Source: Bacteroidota bacterium (GTDB taxonomy: Bacteria; Bacteroidota; Bacteroidia; Cytophagales; Cytophagaceae). Taken from it: a stretch of DNA of 64,000 nucleotides. Below are positions 18,633 through 27,927 of this stretch, in pieces. Each line of letters starts with the position of its first letter. The stretch's first letter is position 1. The translations under genes and the position numbers were made by a program. The stretch is taken from positions 1 through 64,000 of the forward strand of contig JAEYZG010000001.1 in the NCBI GenBank assembly GCA_023428135.1, in the 5' to 3' direction. The notes under the pieces are model-generated. The model worked only from the letters and a program-made list of their open reading frames with translations. It had not been told where the DNA came from and searched no databases.

Positions 18633-18998
18633 ATGACAAAAACAATACTAATCGCAGATGATTCCGAAAGCATGAGGGATGTTGTTAGTTATACACTGGT
18701 AAATGCCGGATATAAAGTTCTGGCAGGATCTGATGGAAAAGATGCAATGAAGTATCTTGATGGCAGCCCTATAGACCTGGTTGTAACGGACCTTCACATG
18801 CCCAATATGGATGGAATAGAATTGATAAAAAACATCAGATCTAATCCTGTATATCAATACATTCCAATTATCTTTTTAACAACAGAGTCTCAGCAAAATA
18901 AAAAAGATGAGGCAAAAGCCGCAGGAGCCACAGGATGGATAGTAAAACCATTTGTACCTGAAAAGTTATTAGCTACCATTCAAAAAGTAATCAGATAA
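18633..18998 (+). CDS. cheY: CheY-type single-domain response regulator
   Basis: 121 residues, a bare receiver domain. The acidic pocket is D9/D10, the phospho-acceptor is D53 ('VVTDLHMP'), Thr83/84 follows 'IIFLTTES', and Lys105 lies in 'WIVKPF'. It is 6 bp upstream of cheA, whose kinase should phosphorylate it. The target is not a flagellar switch here, since no flagellar gene is in the window. In gliding Bacteroidota a link to the gliding or T9SS machinery is plausible but not shown. Confidence 0.93.
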   Translation: MTKTILIADDSESMRDVVSYTLVNAGYKVLAGSDGKDAMKYLDGSPIDLVVTDLHMPNMDGIELIKNIRSNPVYQYIPIIFLTTESQQNKKDEAKAAGATGWIVKPFVPEKLLATIQKVIR

Positions 18999-19004
18999 AT
19001 TATC

Positions 19005-21041
19005 ATGGACCAGTTTCGAAGGAAATTTCTGGAAGAAGCAAGTGATCTGCTTGAACAACTGGAGAAAATTTTACTCAAAATTGAAAATGAAGACGCTATT
19101 GCCGCTCATATAGAAGAAATATTCAGGGTTATGCATACTCTGAAAGGAAACAGCTCCATGTTTGGTTTTGAGGCAGTCAGTGAATTTACCCATTATCTTG
19201 AAAACATTTATGATGATATAAGAAAAGATGAATTAGAGTTATCTTCTCAGATCATCTCTGTTACGCTTTCATCTGTGGATCATTTGAGAAGTATCCTAAA
19301 AGACGAAAACCTTGAAGAGGCTTCAAATAAAGTAAATCATGATAGCATGATGAAAGCGATAAAAGAGCTTTCTTCTATTTCCAATGCCACCAATGGTATA
19401 AAGGAAGAACAAAAAGATAATATATCTCAGGAAGGTGCATCAACATGGTATGTAAAGTTTAAACCTGCAAAAGATATATTCCGTACGGGTAGCAATCCAT
19501 TATACTTTATAGATGACTTATCTCAACTCGGAAACATTCTTACTATTGCTGATTTATCAGATGTACCTGAATTGACAGAATTAGATCCACAGGCATGTTA
19601 TGCTACTTGGTATAATTTTATTTACACAAAAAATGAAGATGATATCCGGGATATATTTCTATTCGCCGATGCTCAATCGGAACTTGTGGTAGAGAAAATA
19701 AGCGAAAAAAATTTATTAAACTCATCAAAATTTTCTGATGACCTTAAGAAAGCCTCCTTATCCGATAACATAGGAGCTTCAGTAAAGATGTTGCTTAATA
19801 AATATGGAATTACTTCATCTGAAGAAACAATGCAGGAAAACGACTTATCCAGAAATAGCCATAAAACAGAAAATGCCATTTCATCAATAAGGGTTTCTTC
19901 AAACAAAGTAGACGAAATGATGAGTCTGGTGAGCGAGCTTGTCACAGCCCAGGCAAGGCTCAACGTACTCACACAAGATACAACTGACAACAAAGTATCG
20001 GAAATTACCGAGAGTATTGAAAAAATAACAAGGAGAATAAGAGATAATAGTTTTTCTATTTGTCTTGTACCATTTGAAACGATAGTCGTCAGATTTCAAA
20101 GGCTCATAAGGGATCTTTCAACCCAGCTAAATAAAAATGTTAAATTCATTACAGAAGGTACTGATACAGAACTAGACAAAAACATAATAGAAAATCTGTC
20201 AGATCCGATATTACACATTCTTCGCAACTGTCTTGACCATGGAATCGAATCAGAGGAAGAAAGGACCGCTAACGGAAAGCAAACACAGGGCACTATCCTG
20301 CTCAAAGCATTCTATACAGGTTCAAATGTCAATATTCAGATAACAGATGATGGAAAGGGAATAGACTTCCTAAGGGTTAAAAAAAAGGCGGAAGAAAGAA
20401 ATCTTATTCCTAAAGATGCCCCACTTACTGAAAAGGAAATTTTAAACCTGATATTTCTTCCAGGTTTTTCAACTGCAGAAAAAGTTACAGAAATTTCAGG
20501 AAGAGGTGTAGGCATGGATGTTGTCAAAAGACAGATCTCTGACTTAAGAGGAGAAGTAGATTTAATTTCGACGCCAGGAAAAGGGACAACCCTTACGATA
20601 AAACTTCCTTTGACGCTTTCAATCATCGATGGGCTTCTGGTAAGAATTTTCGATACTCATTATATTATTCCGTTAGGCGTAATTGAGAAATGCTACGAAG
20701 TAACTCAAGAGTTTATTGAAGATGCGTTTGATGATTTGTTAGTTCTTGATGGAGAAAGACAACCCTTCATTAATCTTCGAACTGAATTTTGCGATACTTC
20801 TACCCCTCCCAAGCTTCAACAGATAGTGATGGTAAAGTCTGATGATAAAAAAATAGGTCTTACCATTGATGCAATAATCGGCCAATATCAAGCAGTATTA
20901 AAACCACTTGGTAAACTCTATAAAAACATTGAGATCATCTCAGGAGCAAGCATTCTTGGTGACGGTACTGTTGCTTTGGTTCTTGACACAAATAAAATAA
21001 TTAAAGAATATTCAAATTCAAAAATGATAGTTACAGTATGA
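19005..21041 (+). CDS. cheA: Chemotaxis histidine kinase CheA
   Basis: 678 residues. P1 (HPt) carries His44 in 'RVMHTLKGNSSMFGF'. A P2-like region at about 145-235 may dock CheY. P3 dimerisation is at about 290-360 ('VDEMMSLVSELVTAQARLN'). The P4 ATPase has the N box 'ILRNCLDHGIE', G1 'DDGKGID' and G2 'GRGVGMDVVKRQI'. P5, CheW-like, is at about 540-670. All catalytic elements are present. The stop overlaps the start of cheW by 4 bp, which favours translational coupling. It should form arrays with CheW and the downstream MCP. Confidence 0.95.
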   Translation: MDQFRRKFLEEASDLLEQLEKILLKIENEDAIAAHIEEIFRVMHTLKGNSSMFGFEAVSEFTHYLENIYDDIRKDELELSSQIISVTLSSVDHLRSILKDENLEEASNKVNHDSMMKAIKELSSISNATNGIKEEQKDNISQEGASTWYVKFKPAKDIFRTGSNPLYFIDDLSQLGNILTIADLSDVPELTELDPQACYATWYNFIYTKNEDDIRDIFLFADAQSELVVEKISEKNLLNSSKFSDDLKKASLSDNIGASVKMLLNKYGITSSEETMQENDLSRNSHKTENAISSIRVSSNKVDEMMSLVSELVTAQARLNVLTQDTTDNKVSEITESIEKITRRIRDNSFSICLVPFETIVVRFQRLIRDLSTQLNKNVKFITEGTDTELDKNIIENLSDPILHILRNCLDHGIESEEERTANGKQTQGTILLKAFYTGSNVNIQITDDGKGIDFLRVKKKAEERNLIPKDAPLTEKEILNLIFLPGFSTAEKVTEISGRGVGMDVVKRQISDLRGEVDLISTPGKGTTLTIKLPLTLSIIDGLLVRIFDTHYIIPLGVIEKCYEVTQEFIEDAFDDLLVLDGERQPFINLRTEFCDTSTPPKLQQIVMVKSDDKKIGLTIDAIIGQYQAVLKPLGKLYKNIEIISGASILGDGTVALVLDTNKIIKEYSNSKMIVTV

Positions 21042-21526
21042 AGGAGGACATAAATGACAACATCCATTCCTATTTGACCTTCAAGCTTGGTAAAGAATCG
21101 TTCGCGGCTAATGTCGGAAAGGTTCTGGAAATACTTGAAGTCCCCCATATAACAAAGGTTCCCAAATCTCCCGAATACATGACAGGAGTCATAAATCTTA
21201 GAGGAAATGTACTACCTGTTATTGACACAAGAATTAAATTCGGCTTATCTAAAACAGAGTGTAGTGTAAACACCTGCATTATAGTAATTAATGTTGAGAT
21301 GAATTCTGAGAGCATTATAGTTGGAGCTATGGTAGACTCAGTACAGGAAGTACTTGAAGTTCAAGAATCACAAATTCAGCCATCTCCCAGTATTGGAAGC
21401 AAATACAAAGCGGAGTTTCTTGATGGCATGACTAAGTATCATGACGAATTTATAATGCTGCTTAATATAGACAAAGTCTTTTCAGCAGATGAACTGATTA
21501 TGGTAAAAGATTCTTTAATCAGCTAA
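21038..21526 (+). CDS. cheW: Chemotaxis coupling protein CheW
   Basis: 162 residues, one CheW domain: 'YLTFKLGKESFAANVGKVLEI', 'ITKVPKSPEYMTGVINLRGNV' and 'LPVIDTRIKFGL' are the family core, with 'VDSVQEVLEV' later. It links the MCP to CheA at the membrane. It overlaps the cheA end and precedes the MCP by 46 bp. Confidence 0.95.
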   Translation: MKEDINDNIHSYLTFKLGKESFAANVGKVLEILEVPHITKVPKSPEYMTGVINLRGNVLPVIDTRIKFGLSKTECSVNTCIIVINVEMNSESIIVGAMVDSVQEVLEVQESQIQPSPSIGSKYKAEFLDGMTKYHDEFIMLLNIDKVFSADELIMVKDSLIS

Positions 21527-21572
21527 TTTTTTTAATATAATAACTAACCACTAACCAATAATTAGAAAAATA

Positions 21573-23225
21573 ATGAACTTAACAATAAAAGGAAGGCTTA
21601 TTTTAGCTTTCTCAATTCTAATTGCTATTGCTGCATACATGTTTTATATAGGAAACTCAGTTGCTTTTGAACTCAATAAAAGTGTAACCACCTTAGTAGA
21701 AATAAACTCTAAAAGACTTGCTCATTCATTAAAAGTAAGTGAAGACCTGCAATTTATCGGAAAGAGGGAAAAAGCACTTATCATTTCCAGAGATCGTGCA
21801 GAACTCACCAAAATCCATCAGGAAATTATTGACAGGCAAGTTGAAATGAAAAGTAGATTTGCAGACCTCAGGTCCTTGGCTGATTCTAAAGGACAAGAAA
21901 TCCTTGACGGTTATGATGCGAAATGGAATGAGTACCTGGATGCTTTTGATGACTTCAAACGACTTGCAATTGACATCAATACGGATTCATCCAAGGCTGC
22001 GGCATCAAGTCTATCTGACAACAAACTCACTCCATTATTTGTAGAATGCAGAGCCATCATATACAGGATAGTAAAGAAAAATGAAGGAGAACTTTCACTT
22101 GCCGCAAAAGAGAATGCAGAACTTTACGCTGAATCCAAAAAAAACATGATCATCTCTCTGATTATTGCAGTTATATGCGCCATCGGGATATCATTCTGGA
22201 TTATATCTTCAATTATTAATTCTCTATCAAAAGCGAAGCTTGCTGTTAAAGAGGTTTCCGAAGGTAATCTCCTAATACAGATCGACAGCACTAATAAAGA
22301 TGAGATCGGTGAAGTTCTTGAATATCTTAAAGGAATGGTTTCCAAACTAAAAGAGATTATCGGAAATGTACATAACGCAACTGAACAAATCGCCTCAGCA
22401 AGTCAGCAGATGAGTGCATCATCTCAACAGATGTCACAGGGAGCAAATGAACAGGCAGCCTCTGCAGAAGAAGTATCTTCATCAATGGAAGAAATGGCAG
22501 CTAATATTCAGCAGAATAATGAAAATGCTCAGCAGACAGAGAAGATAGCATTGAAAGCAGCTGACGATATTCAGGAAGGAAGTACTGTAGTAAATCAGAC
22601 AGTAGGTTCTATGAAAGATATAGCAAAAAAGATTTCCATCATAGAAGAAATAGCACGTCAGACCAATTTACTTGCTCTGAACGCTGCGGTGGAGGCTGCA
22701 AGAGCAGGCGAACATGGAAAAGGATTTGCTGTTGTTGCAGCGGAAGTAAGAAAGCTTGCAGAAAGAAGTCAAATCGCTGCAAATGAAATCAATTCTTTAT
22801 CATCCTCAAGTGTATCGATTGCTGAACGTTCGGGTAAAATTCTTGAAGAAATTGTACCTCATATTCAAAAAACATCAAGACTCGTACAAGAAATTAGTGC
22901 AGCCGGTATTGAACAGACCTCAGGAGCTGATCAGGTAAATACAGCTTTACAGATGCTCAATCAGATCATTCAGCAAAATGCTGCTACCTCTGAAGAAATG
23001 GCAGCAAGCGCAGAAGAACTTGCAAGCCAGGCAGAACAATTACAAGACACAATTGCTTTTTTCCGAATAGACACTCATACCAATGGTCAAAGAAGAAAAA
23101 CTACTGCTAATCGGGTTGCAACAAACAATCATCCTTCAAATGTGAAAAGCAAAAGCAACAATGGATTTATAATAAATCTGAAGAAAGAAAACGACTCACT
23201 TGATAAGGAGTACGAAAAATTCTAA
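21573..23225 (+). CDS. Methyl-accepting chemotaxis protein
   Basis: 550 residues. TM1 is at about 8-27, a four-helix-type periplasmic part at 28-190, TM2 at about 192-212, then HAMP and the cytoplasmic hairpin with the conserved tip 'RQTNLLALNAAVEAARAGEH' and 'AEVRKLAERS'. Gln/Glu-rich segments on both sides are likely methylation sites for CheR and CheB and deamidation sites for CheD. The C-terminus is a flexible linker ending 'DKEYEKF', an aromatic-x-x-F tail like the CheR/CheB tether of enterobacterial receptors. The ligand is unknown. Confidence 0.93.
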   Translation: MNLTIKGRLILAFSILIAIAAYMFYIGNSVAFELNKSVTTLVEINSKRLAHSLKVSEDLQFIGKREKALIISRDRAELTKIHQEIIDRQVEMKSRFADLRSLADSKGQEILDGYDAKWNEYLDAFDDFKRLAIDINTDSSKAAASSLSDNKLTPLFVECRAIIYRIVKKNEGELSLAAKENAELYAESKKNMIISLIIAVICAIGISFWIISSIINSLSKAKLAVKEVSEGNLLIQIDSTNKDEIGEVLEYLKGMVSKLKEIIGNVHNATEQIASASQQMSASSQQMSQGANEQAASAEEVSSSMEEMAANIQQNNENAQQTEKIALKAADDIQEGSTVVNQTVGSMKDIAKKISIIEEIARQTNLLALNAAVEAARAGEHGKGFAVVAAEVRKLAERSQIAANEINSLSSSSVSIAERSGKILEEIVPHIQKTSRLVQEISAAGIEQTSGADQVNTALQMLNQIIQQNAATSEEMAASAEELASQAEQLQDTIAFFRIDTHTNGQRRKTTANRVATNNHPSNVKSKSNNGFIINLKKENDSLDKEYEKF

Positions 23226-23242
23226 TTAAGAAATTACCTCTG

Positions 23243-23316
23243 ATTGTTGTCATACTGTTTGCTTCTTTGTTGATCCACTTTTATAAAATTAAACAAAGCA
23301 GGAGTATGACAACAAT
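23243..23316 (+). terminator. Hairpin after the first MCP gene
   Basis: Arms attgttgtcatact (23243-23256) and agtatgacaacaat (23303-23316) are perfect 14-bp complements, with a 46-nt loop that may pair further (tttgttt with aaacaaa). No strong T tract follows immediately. It could end or attenuate transcription between the MCP and cheR, or protect the upstream mRNA. Confidence 0.5.
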
Positions 23317-23363
23317 TCATACCTATAATGAAAATTCTTTTTTGACTGTATAAAATTAAAAAG

Positions 23364-24224
23364 ATGCAATTAGTGAGTAAAGGCCTTGAACATGATCAAA
23401 ACTTCAGGACAACCATGTCCTCAAAGGTTTTCAGGAAATTAAGCGAATTCATAAATGCATACTGCGGGATAAAAATGCCTCCTGAAAAAAAAATACTTCT
23501 GGAAAGTCGTCTCAATAAGAGGCTCAGACACCTGAATATGAAATCCTTCGAAGAGTATTGTGATTTCTTATTCAGTGCAACTGGGAAAAGGCAAGAGCTC
23601 ATTCACATGATCGATGTTGTTACAACCAATAAAACTGACTTCTTCAGAGAGTCAATGCACTTTGATTTTATACGCGAGCATATATTTCCTCAGTATAAAG
23701 AAAAAAACAACAAGATATATATTTGGAGTGCAGGATGTTCTACAGGAGAAGAAGTATATACAACATGCATAGTACTTGAAGAATTAAGAGAATATTGGTC
23801 TGGGACCGATTATTCTGTTACTGGCTCAGATATCTGCTCTCAAGTTCTGGAAAAAGCAGCTTTAGCGGTTTATCCAGAAGAGAGAACAATGACTATTCCT
23901 TTAGCAATCAAAAGGAAATATTTTTTAAAAAGCAAAAGTGCGACAGATAAAACTGTTAGGATTATACCGGAACTGAGGGGAAAAACTAATTTTATAAGGT
24001 TGAATTTTATGGATGAAAGTTTTGATTTACCGAATAATTTTGACATCATCTTTTGCAGAAATGTTCTTATTTATTTTGATAACCGCACCCAGGAAAATGT
24101 ATTAAAAAAACTTTGCGCTAAACTGAAGATTGGAGGCTATCTCTTTATAGGACATTCTGAATCGCTAACAAATATGAACCTGCCTTTGATTCAGGTAAAG
24201 CCAACGGTATTCAGAAAGATTTAG
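23364..24224 (+). CDS. cheR: Chemotaxis receptor methyltransferase CheR
   Basis: 286 residues. The N-terminal helical domain ('IKMPPEKKILLESRLNKRLR') is followed by the SAM-binding fold with 'IWSAGCSTGEEVYT', 'DIIFCRNVLIYFD' and the closing 'FIGHSESL'. It methylates glutamates of MCPs using S-adenosylmethionine. The ATG at 23364 gives an N-terminus about 20 residues longer than the paralogue at 43613; Met18 (23415) is a possible alternative. It precedes cheD by only 2 bp. Confidence 0.94.
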   Translation: MQLVSKGLEHDQNFRTTMSSKVFRKLSEFINAYCGIKMPPEKKILLESRLNKRLRHLNMKSFEEYCDFLFSATGKRQELIHMIDVVTTNKTDFFRESMHFDFIREHIFPQYKEKNNKIYIWSAGCSTGEEVYTTCIVLEELREYWSGTDYSVTGSDICSQVLEKAALAVYPEERTMTIPLAIKRKYFLKSKSATDKTVRIIPELRGKTNFIRLNFMDESFDLPNNFDIIFCRNVLIYFDNRTQENVLKKLCAKLKIGGYLFIGHSESLTNMNLPLIQVKPTVFRKI

Positions 24225-24226
24225 GT

Positions 24227-24688
24227 ATGAACAAGAAATACCTGTATCCGGAAGAAATCTATGTGAGTAAAGAACCGACAGAGGTTGTAACGATACTAGG
24301 AAGTTGCGTTTCAGTTTGTCTTTTTGATCCAGAACTGAAAACAGGTGGCATTAACCATTTCGTTTTACCGGATAGTACTAGATTTTCAAGGACCGGTCAA
24401 TATGGGATTTACGCTGTTCCTGAACTCATTCAGAGAATGATTCGTATGGGTTCAAAACCATCAGGCTTACAGGCAAAAATCTTTGGAGGGTCCATGAATA
24501 AAAATTTACTTCTTCAATTCAATGTAGGATTAAAGAATATTGCTTTGGCAAAACGAATACTGCACGAATACGAAATCCCTATTGTAAAGTCCTGCGTCGG
24601 AACTCCCTTTGCCCAAAAGATCGTTTTTTATACAGCCACAGGTAACGTACATGTAATGCCAATTAAAGTAATCCGAAAATTAAAATAA
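24227..24688 (+). CDS. cheD: Receptor deamidase CheD
   Basis: 153 residues. The catalytic Cys is in 'TILGSCVSVCLFDP' and the His in 'GGINHFVLPD', the spacing typical for CheD. 'LQAKIFGGS' follows, also a family mark. CheD deamidates receptor glutamines and in other systems is controlled by binding to a CheC phosphatase. No CheC is present here, and the CheZ-like protein may take the phosphatase role. Its last base is the first base of the cheB ATG. Confidence 0.93.
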   Translation: MNKKYLYPEEIYVSKEPTEVVTILGSCVSVCLFDPELKTGGINHFVLPDSTRFSRTGQYGIYAVPELIQRMIRMGSKPSGLQAKIFGGSMNKNLLLQFNVGLKNIALAKRILHEYEIPIVKSCVGTPFAQKIVFYTATGNVHVMPIKVIRKLK

Positions 24689-25743
24689 TGAAAAAAACAA
24701 GAGTACTGATTGTTGATGATTCAGCTGTAATCAGACAAGTCCTAAAAGAGATTATTGACTCCGATCCTGAACTGGAGGTGCTGGCAACTGCAGGGGATCC
24801 TTACTTTGCTGCTTCAAAAATTGCGGATGAAATTCCTGATGTAATCACACTCGATATAGAAATGCCAAGAATGGATGGACTTACATTCCTAAGAAAAATT
24901 ATGTCTCAACATCCCATTCCTGTTGTGATTATCTCAAGTCTTACTCAGGCCGGCACAGAAAGCGCAATAAAAGCGCTTGAATTAGGCGCTGTTGAAGTTT
25001 TACATAAACCTCAGCTAAACTCCAGAAGATTTTTTGAAGAATACAAAACAAGAATCTGCGAAGTGATCAAAGCTGCCGCCAAATCAAAAGTAATCAGAAA
25101 AAAAATATATCCCCCAGAGGTCGTTATCTCCAATACTATTGAAAAAATAAAAACCTCAAACAGCCTTCTTAAAACCACAGAAAAAGTAATTGCAGTGGGT
25201 GCTTCTACAGGAGGAACAGAAGCCATCAGGGCCTTTCTGGAATGCTTCCCTTCAGATGCCCCTGGAATTGTTATCGTTCAACACATGCCGGAGCTTTTCA
25301 CCAAGTCATTTGCAACCAGGCTCAACAGCCTATGTAAAATAGATGTAAAAGAAGCTGAAAACGGAGATAGTGTTATCCGTGGGAGAGCTTTGATCGCTCC
25401 TGGCAATAAACATATGTTATTAAAAAGAAGCGGCGCAAAGTATTATGTAGAACTTAAAGATGGGCCTCTTGTCAACAGACACAAGCCTTCTGTAGATATG
25501 TTATTCAGGTCAACTGCTATGAATGCAGGCAAAAACAGTATTGGCATTATTATGACCGGAATGGGTTCGGACGGAGCCAGAGGATTACTTGAAATGAAAG
25601 AAGCCGGAGCTTTGACATTGGCACAAGATGAAAAAAGTTGTGTTGTTTTCGGAATGCCCAAGGAAGCGATCAAATTAAATGCTGTTGACAAAACACTTCC
25701 CCTGGATCAGCTCGGGAATTTTGTACTAAAGCATCAGTTCTAG
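24688..25743 (+). CDS. cheB: Receptor methylesterase/deamidase CheB
   Basis: 351 residues. The receiver domain has D10/D11 and phospho-acceptor D56 ('ITLDIEMPRMDG'). A linker of about 50 residues leads to the methylesterase domain with Ser in 'VGASTGGTEAI', His in 'IVQHMPELF' and Asp in 'MTGMGSDGA', the full catalytic triad. It removes methyl groups from MCPs when phosphorylated by CheA. It is the last gene of this operon. Confidence 0.95.
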   Translation: MKKTRVLIVDDSAVIRQVLKEIIDSDPELEVLATAGDPYFAASKIADEIPDVITLDIEMPRMDGLTFLRKIMSQHPIPVVIISSLTQAGTESAIKALELGAVEVLHKPQLNSRRFFEEYKTRICEVIKAAAKSKVIRKKIYPPEVVISNTIEKIKTSNSLLKTTEKVIAVGASTGGTEAIRAFLECFPSDAPGIVIVQHMPELFTKSFATRLNSLCKIDVKEAENGDSVIRGRALIAPGNKHMLLKRSGAKYYVELKDGPLVNRHKPSVDMLFRSTAMNAGKNSIGIIMTGMGSDGARGLLEMKEAGALTLAQDEKSCVVFGMPKEAIKLNAVDKTLPLDQLGNFVLKHQF

Positions 25744-26123
25744 AAATAATTCTTTACTGATCAACAGACCCTGGAACATACCATATCATTCAGTACAAAA
25801 ATACTTAAACTGAGGTATCCTTATCATACTATTAAGATTCCTCCGGATTTAATTAATTTTTTCAATAAAATAATAAGTTTGATATTAAACCTCACAATGT
25901 TTCAGTCTGTTCCATACTCCTATTCCAAGCCGTTAATTCATTACCTCCCCTAATATAATTATTCGCCATACGACTTCCCATAATTCCAAGGCCGATAAAG
26001 CTACTTCATATAAATAAATTCATCGTTCTTATTAAAGCGTATAAAATAACCCAAAGAACGACCTGATCCCTGACAGTTTTTGTCATATCTAATAAAACCA
26101 TACCTTTATTATTAGTAATTAAC
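25744..26123. other. Intergenic region, 380 bp
   Basis: Convergent spacer between cheB and the DUF4142 lipoprotein gene. I see no ORF, strong hairpin or repeat. Confidence 0.5.
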
Positions 26124-26672
26124 TTATCTTACGATCTGCCCTTGTAACCTCAAAGCCGTCAGCAGCTCTTCATTTATAAGGGGTAAATATTTACTGGCAT
26201 AATTTTTAATTTCCTGCCCCTCTCCGGAATCTATTTCTGTTGTAAAAATATCCCTAGCATTTTGATGATCTGTTATTATTGTGGAGATAAGTAAGTTATC
26301 AAATTCTGATCCGGTCAAAAACTGTAATCGTTGCACCATTGCCCTATGCAAGGAATCAGGCTCCTGAGGTAGCAAAACATTATTTTGCAAGGCGAGAGCG
26401 TTTAGTTCAGTTTGAGCCAGAGTACGCTCATTAACCATGGATGCTCCAAAAATTCTAATACTATCAGTGGAAGCGCTTGCTAAAGCCAATCGTCCTAAAC
26501 TTATTTCTGCCAGATTAAACAATGTAGCTTTTCGCATAAAAGCTGTATCTGTAAACGATAATGTCTGAACTTGCTGAGGAGGAGGAGCATTATCATTGTC
26601 ATCATCCTTACAACCTAATAGTGAACTTAGAGCTAAGATCAAAAAAATACTTATTTTTTGAGGAGAATTCAT
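26124..26672 (-). CDS. DUF4142 lipoprotein
   Basis: 182 residues from the ATG at 26672, chosen because it places a lipoprotein signal (SIFLILALSSLLG-C) at the N-terminus; an ATG 15 codons upstream (26717) also exists. An acidic linker (DDDNDN) follows the lipid Cys. The rest is the two-helix DUF4142 pattern: 'LAEISLGRLALASAST', 'RIFGASMVNERTLAQTELNALA', 'TDHQNARDIFTTEI' and 'KNYASKYLPLINEEL'. The fold is ferritin-like, but a metal-binding role is unproven. It should be anchored in the periplasm or outer membrane. Confidence 0.85.
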   Translation of the reverse strand: MNSPQKISIFLILALSSLLGCKDDDNDNAPPPQQVQTLSFTDTAFMRKATLFNLAEISLGRLALASASTDSIRIFGASMVNERTLAQTELNALALQNNVLLPQEPDSLHRAMVQRLQFLTGSEFDNLLISTIITDHQNARDIFTTEIDSGEGQEIKNYASKYLPLINEELLTALRLQGQIVR

Positions 26673-27094
26673 TCCTTTAGTGAAGTAATCTTTCAAATGG
26701 AGCTTATTCTTTTTCATAAATCTTGCGTTATTATTTACATAACCCTAAACTTTATTTATGTTCAAAAAGAATAAATCCAATATAAAAAAGAGGAATCAGC
26801 ACCAATAAAGAATAACGTACTATACCCCAAACCATCTAATTCCCAGAGTTTGCAAAGACAATGTTTGATGACTATTGAGAATAGTGATAATATTAAACCA
26901 AAAGCCAACCTAGATTATAGTTGGTTCTGGGATAAACAAAGACAAATAAGTAAGATTAGGTCTTCAACTTATTCAGAACTTCTGCTCATCCCTCTTCATT
27001 ATTATATTTCTCATAATAAGTACTATGAATAGATTAATGAACTTCAATTAACTGACAACAGTTATTTTTTGAGGGAGCTTAATTATTAAAAGAT
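26673..27094. other. Intergenic region, about 420 bp
   Basis: Divergent spacer. A 60-codon open frame at 26850-27032 has no signal, domain or coding-like neighbour, so I do not call it. No clear promoter or repeat is seen. Confidence 0.45.
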
Positions 27095-27847
27095 ATGGGA
27101 GACCAAAAAAATCTTAAAAAACAAACAAATCCTGCAGAAAAAGAGATTCTTCCTACAATTGTCCTTGTCCATGGTGCATTTGTTGATGGATCTGGATGGG
27201 AGGCTGTTTATAACCAATTAAAAAGTAAAGGGTATAAAGTAGCAATTGTCCAAAATCCCACCATTTCACTGGAAGGTGATGTTGCAGCGACGATAAGGAT
27301 CATTGCAGAACAGCAAGAACCTGTCATTCTTGTAGGCCACTCGTATGGTGGAGCTGTGATTACTGAAGCCGGAAACGACCCAAAAGTTGCAGGACTTGTC
27401 TATATTAATGCGTTTGCCCTTGACAAAGGAGAATCTGTTTCAGCTGTTACCAAAGAGCCTATCCCCGGAGCTCCGGTTCCACCACAACTGCCTCCAAAGG
27501 ATGGCTTTGTTCTGCTTGACAAGGAAAAGTTCCCGGAAGCATTTGCGGCTGATGTTGATCCTGATAAAGCAAAATTTATGGCCGAAGCTCAGGTACCTTG
27601 GGGAATAGATGCAGTAACCGGTACGATAAGCAAAGCTTCATGGAAAAACAAACCCAGCTGGTACCTGATCGGAACTGAAGACAGGATGGTTCCACCGCAA
27701 GCCCAGCATTCTATGGCAAAACGTGCAAAGGCCATTTCAGTAGAAGCAGCAGGGAGTCATGCAATTTTTGTATCCAATCCTGAAGCTGTTACATCTATTA
27801 TCGAAAAGGCAGCGAAAGCTGTTGCAGAAGAAGTGCTTATTAAATAG
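27095..27847 (+). CDS. Alpha/beta hydrolase (esterase-like)
   Basis: 250 residues. 'TIVLVHGAFVDGSGW' is the oxyanion strand-loop and Ser83 sits in the nucleophile elbow G-H-S-Y-G-G. The acid is likely Asp in 'GTEDRMVPP' and the base His in 'AAGSHAIFVS'. The sequence resembles the salicylate esterase and hydroxynitrile-lyase-like branch that many bacteria carry in one or more copies. It has no signal peptide, so it should act in the cytoplasm. Substrate unknown. Confidence 0.88.
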   Translation: MGDQKNLKKQTNPAEKEILPTIVLVHGAFVDGSGWEAVYNQLKSKGYKVAIVQNPTISLEGDVAATIRIIAEQQEPVILVGHSYGGAVITEAGNDPKVAGLVYINAFALDKGESVSAVTKEPIPGAPVPPQLPPKDGFVLLDKEKFPEAFAADVDPDKAKFMAEAQVPWGIDAVTGTISKASWKNKPSWYLIGTEDRMVPPQAQHSMAKRAKAISVEAAGSHAIFVSNPEAVTSIIEKAAKAVAEEVLIK

Positions 27848-27865
27848 AAATGATAATATGTAAAT

Positions 27866-27898
27866 ATAAAAAGCAAGTTGGTTTAACTTGCTTTTTAT
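27866..27898. terminator. Bidirectional intrinsic terminator
   Basis: Arms ataaaaagcaagtt (27866-27879) and aacttgctttttat (27885-27898) form a perfect 14-bp stem with a 5-nt loop, with A and T runs on both flanks. It lies between two convergent genes and can serve both. Confidence 0.85.
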
Positions 27899-27927
27899 AT
27901 TTAAGAGTACGCTCCTTTAATCTCCCA

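Noticed and set aside
19673..20626. Several antisense frames of 70-106 codons across cheA
   Set aside because: Low-complexity Ser/Leu-rich shadows of the cheA sense strand.
26850..27032. 60-codon open frame between DUF4142 and the hydrolase
   Set aside because: No signal, domain, or conserved-looking segment; chance length in AT-rich DNA.
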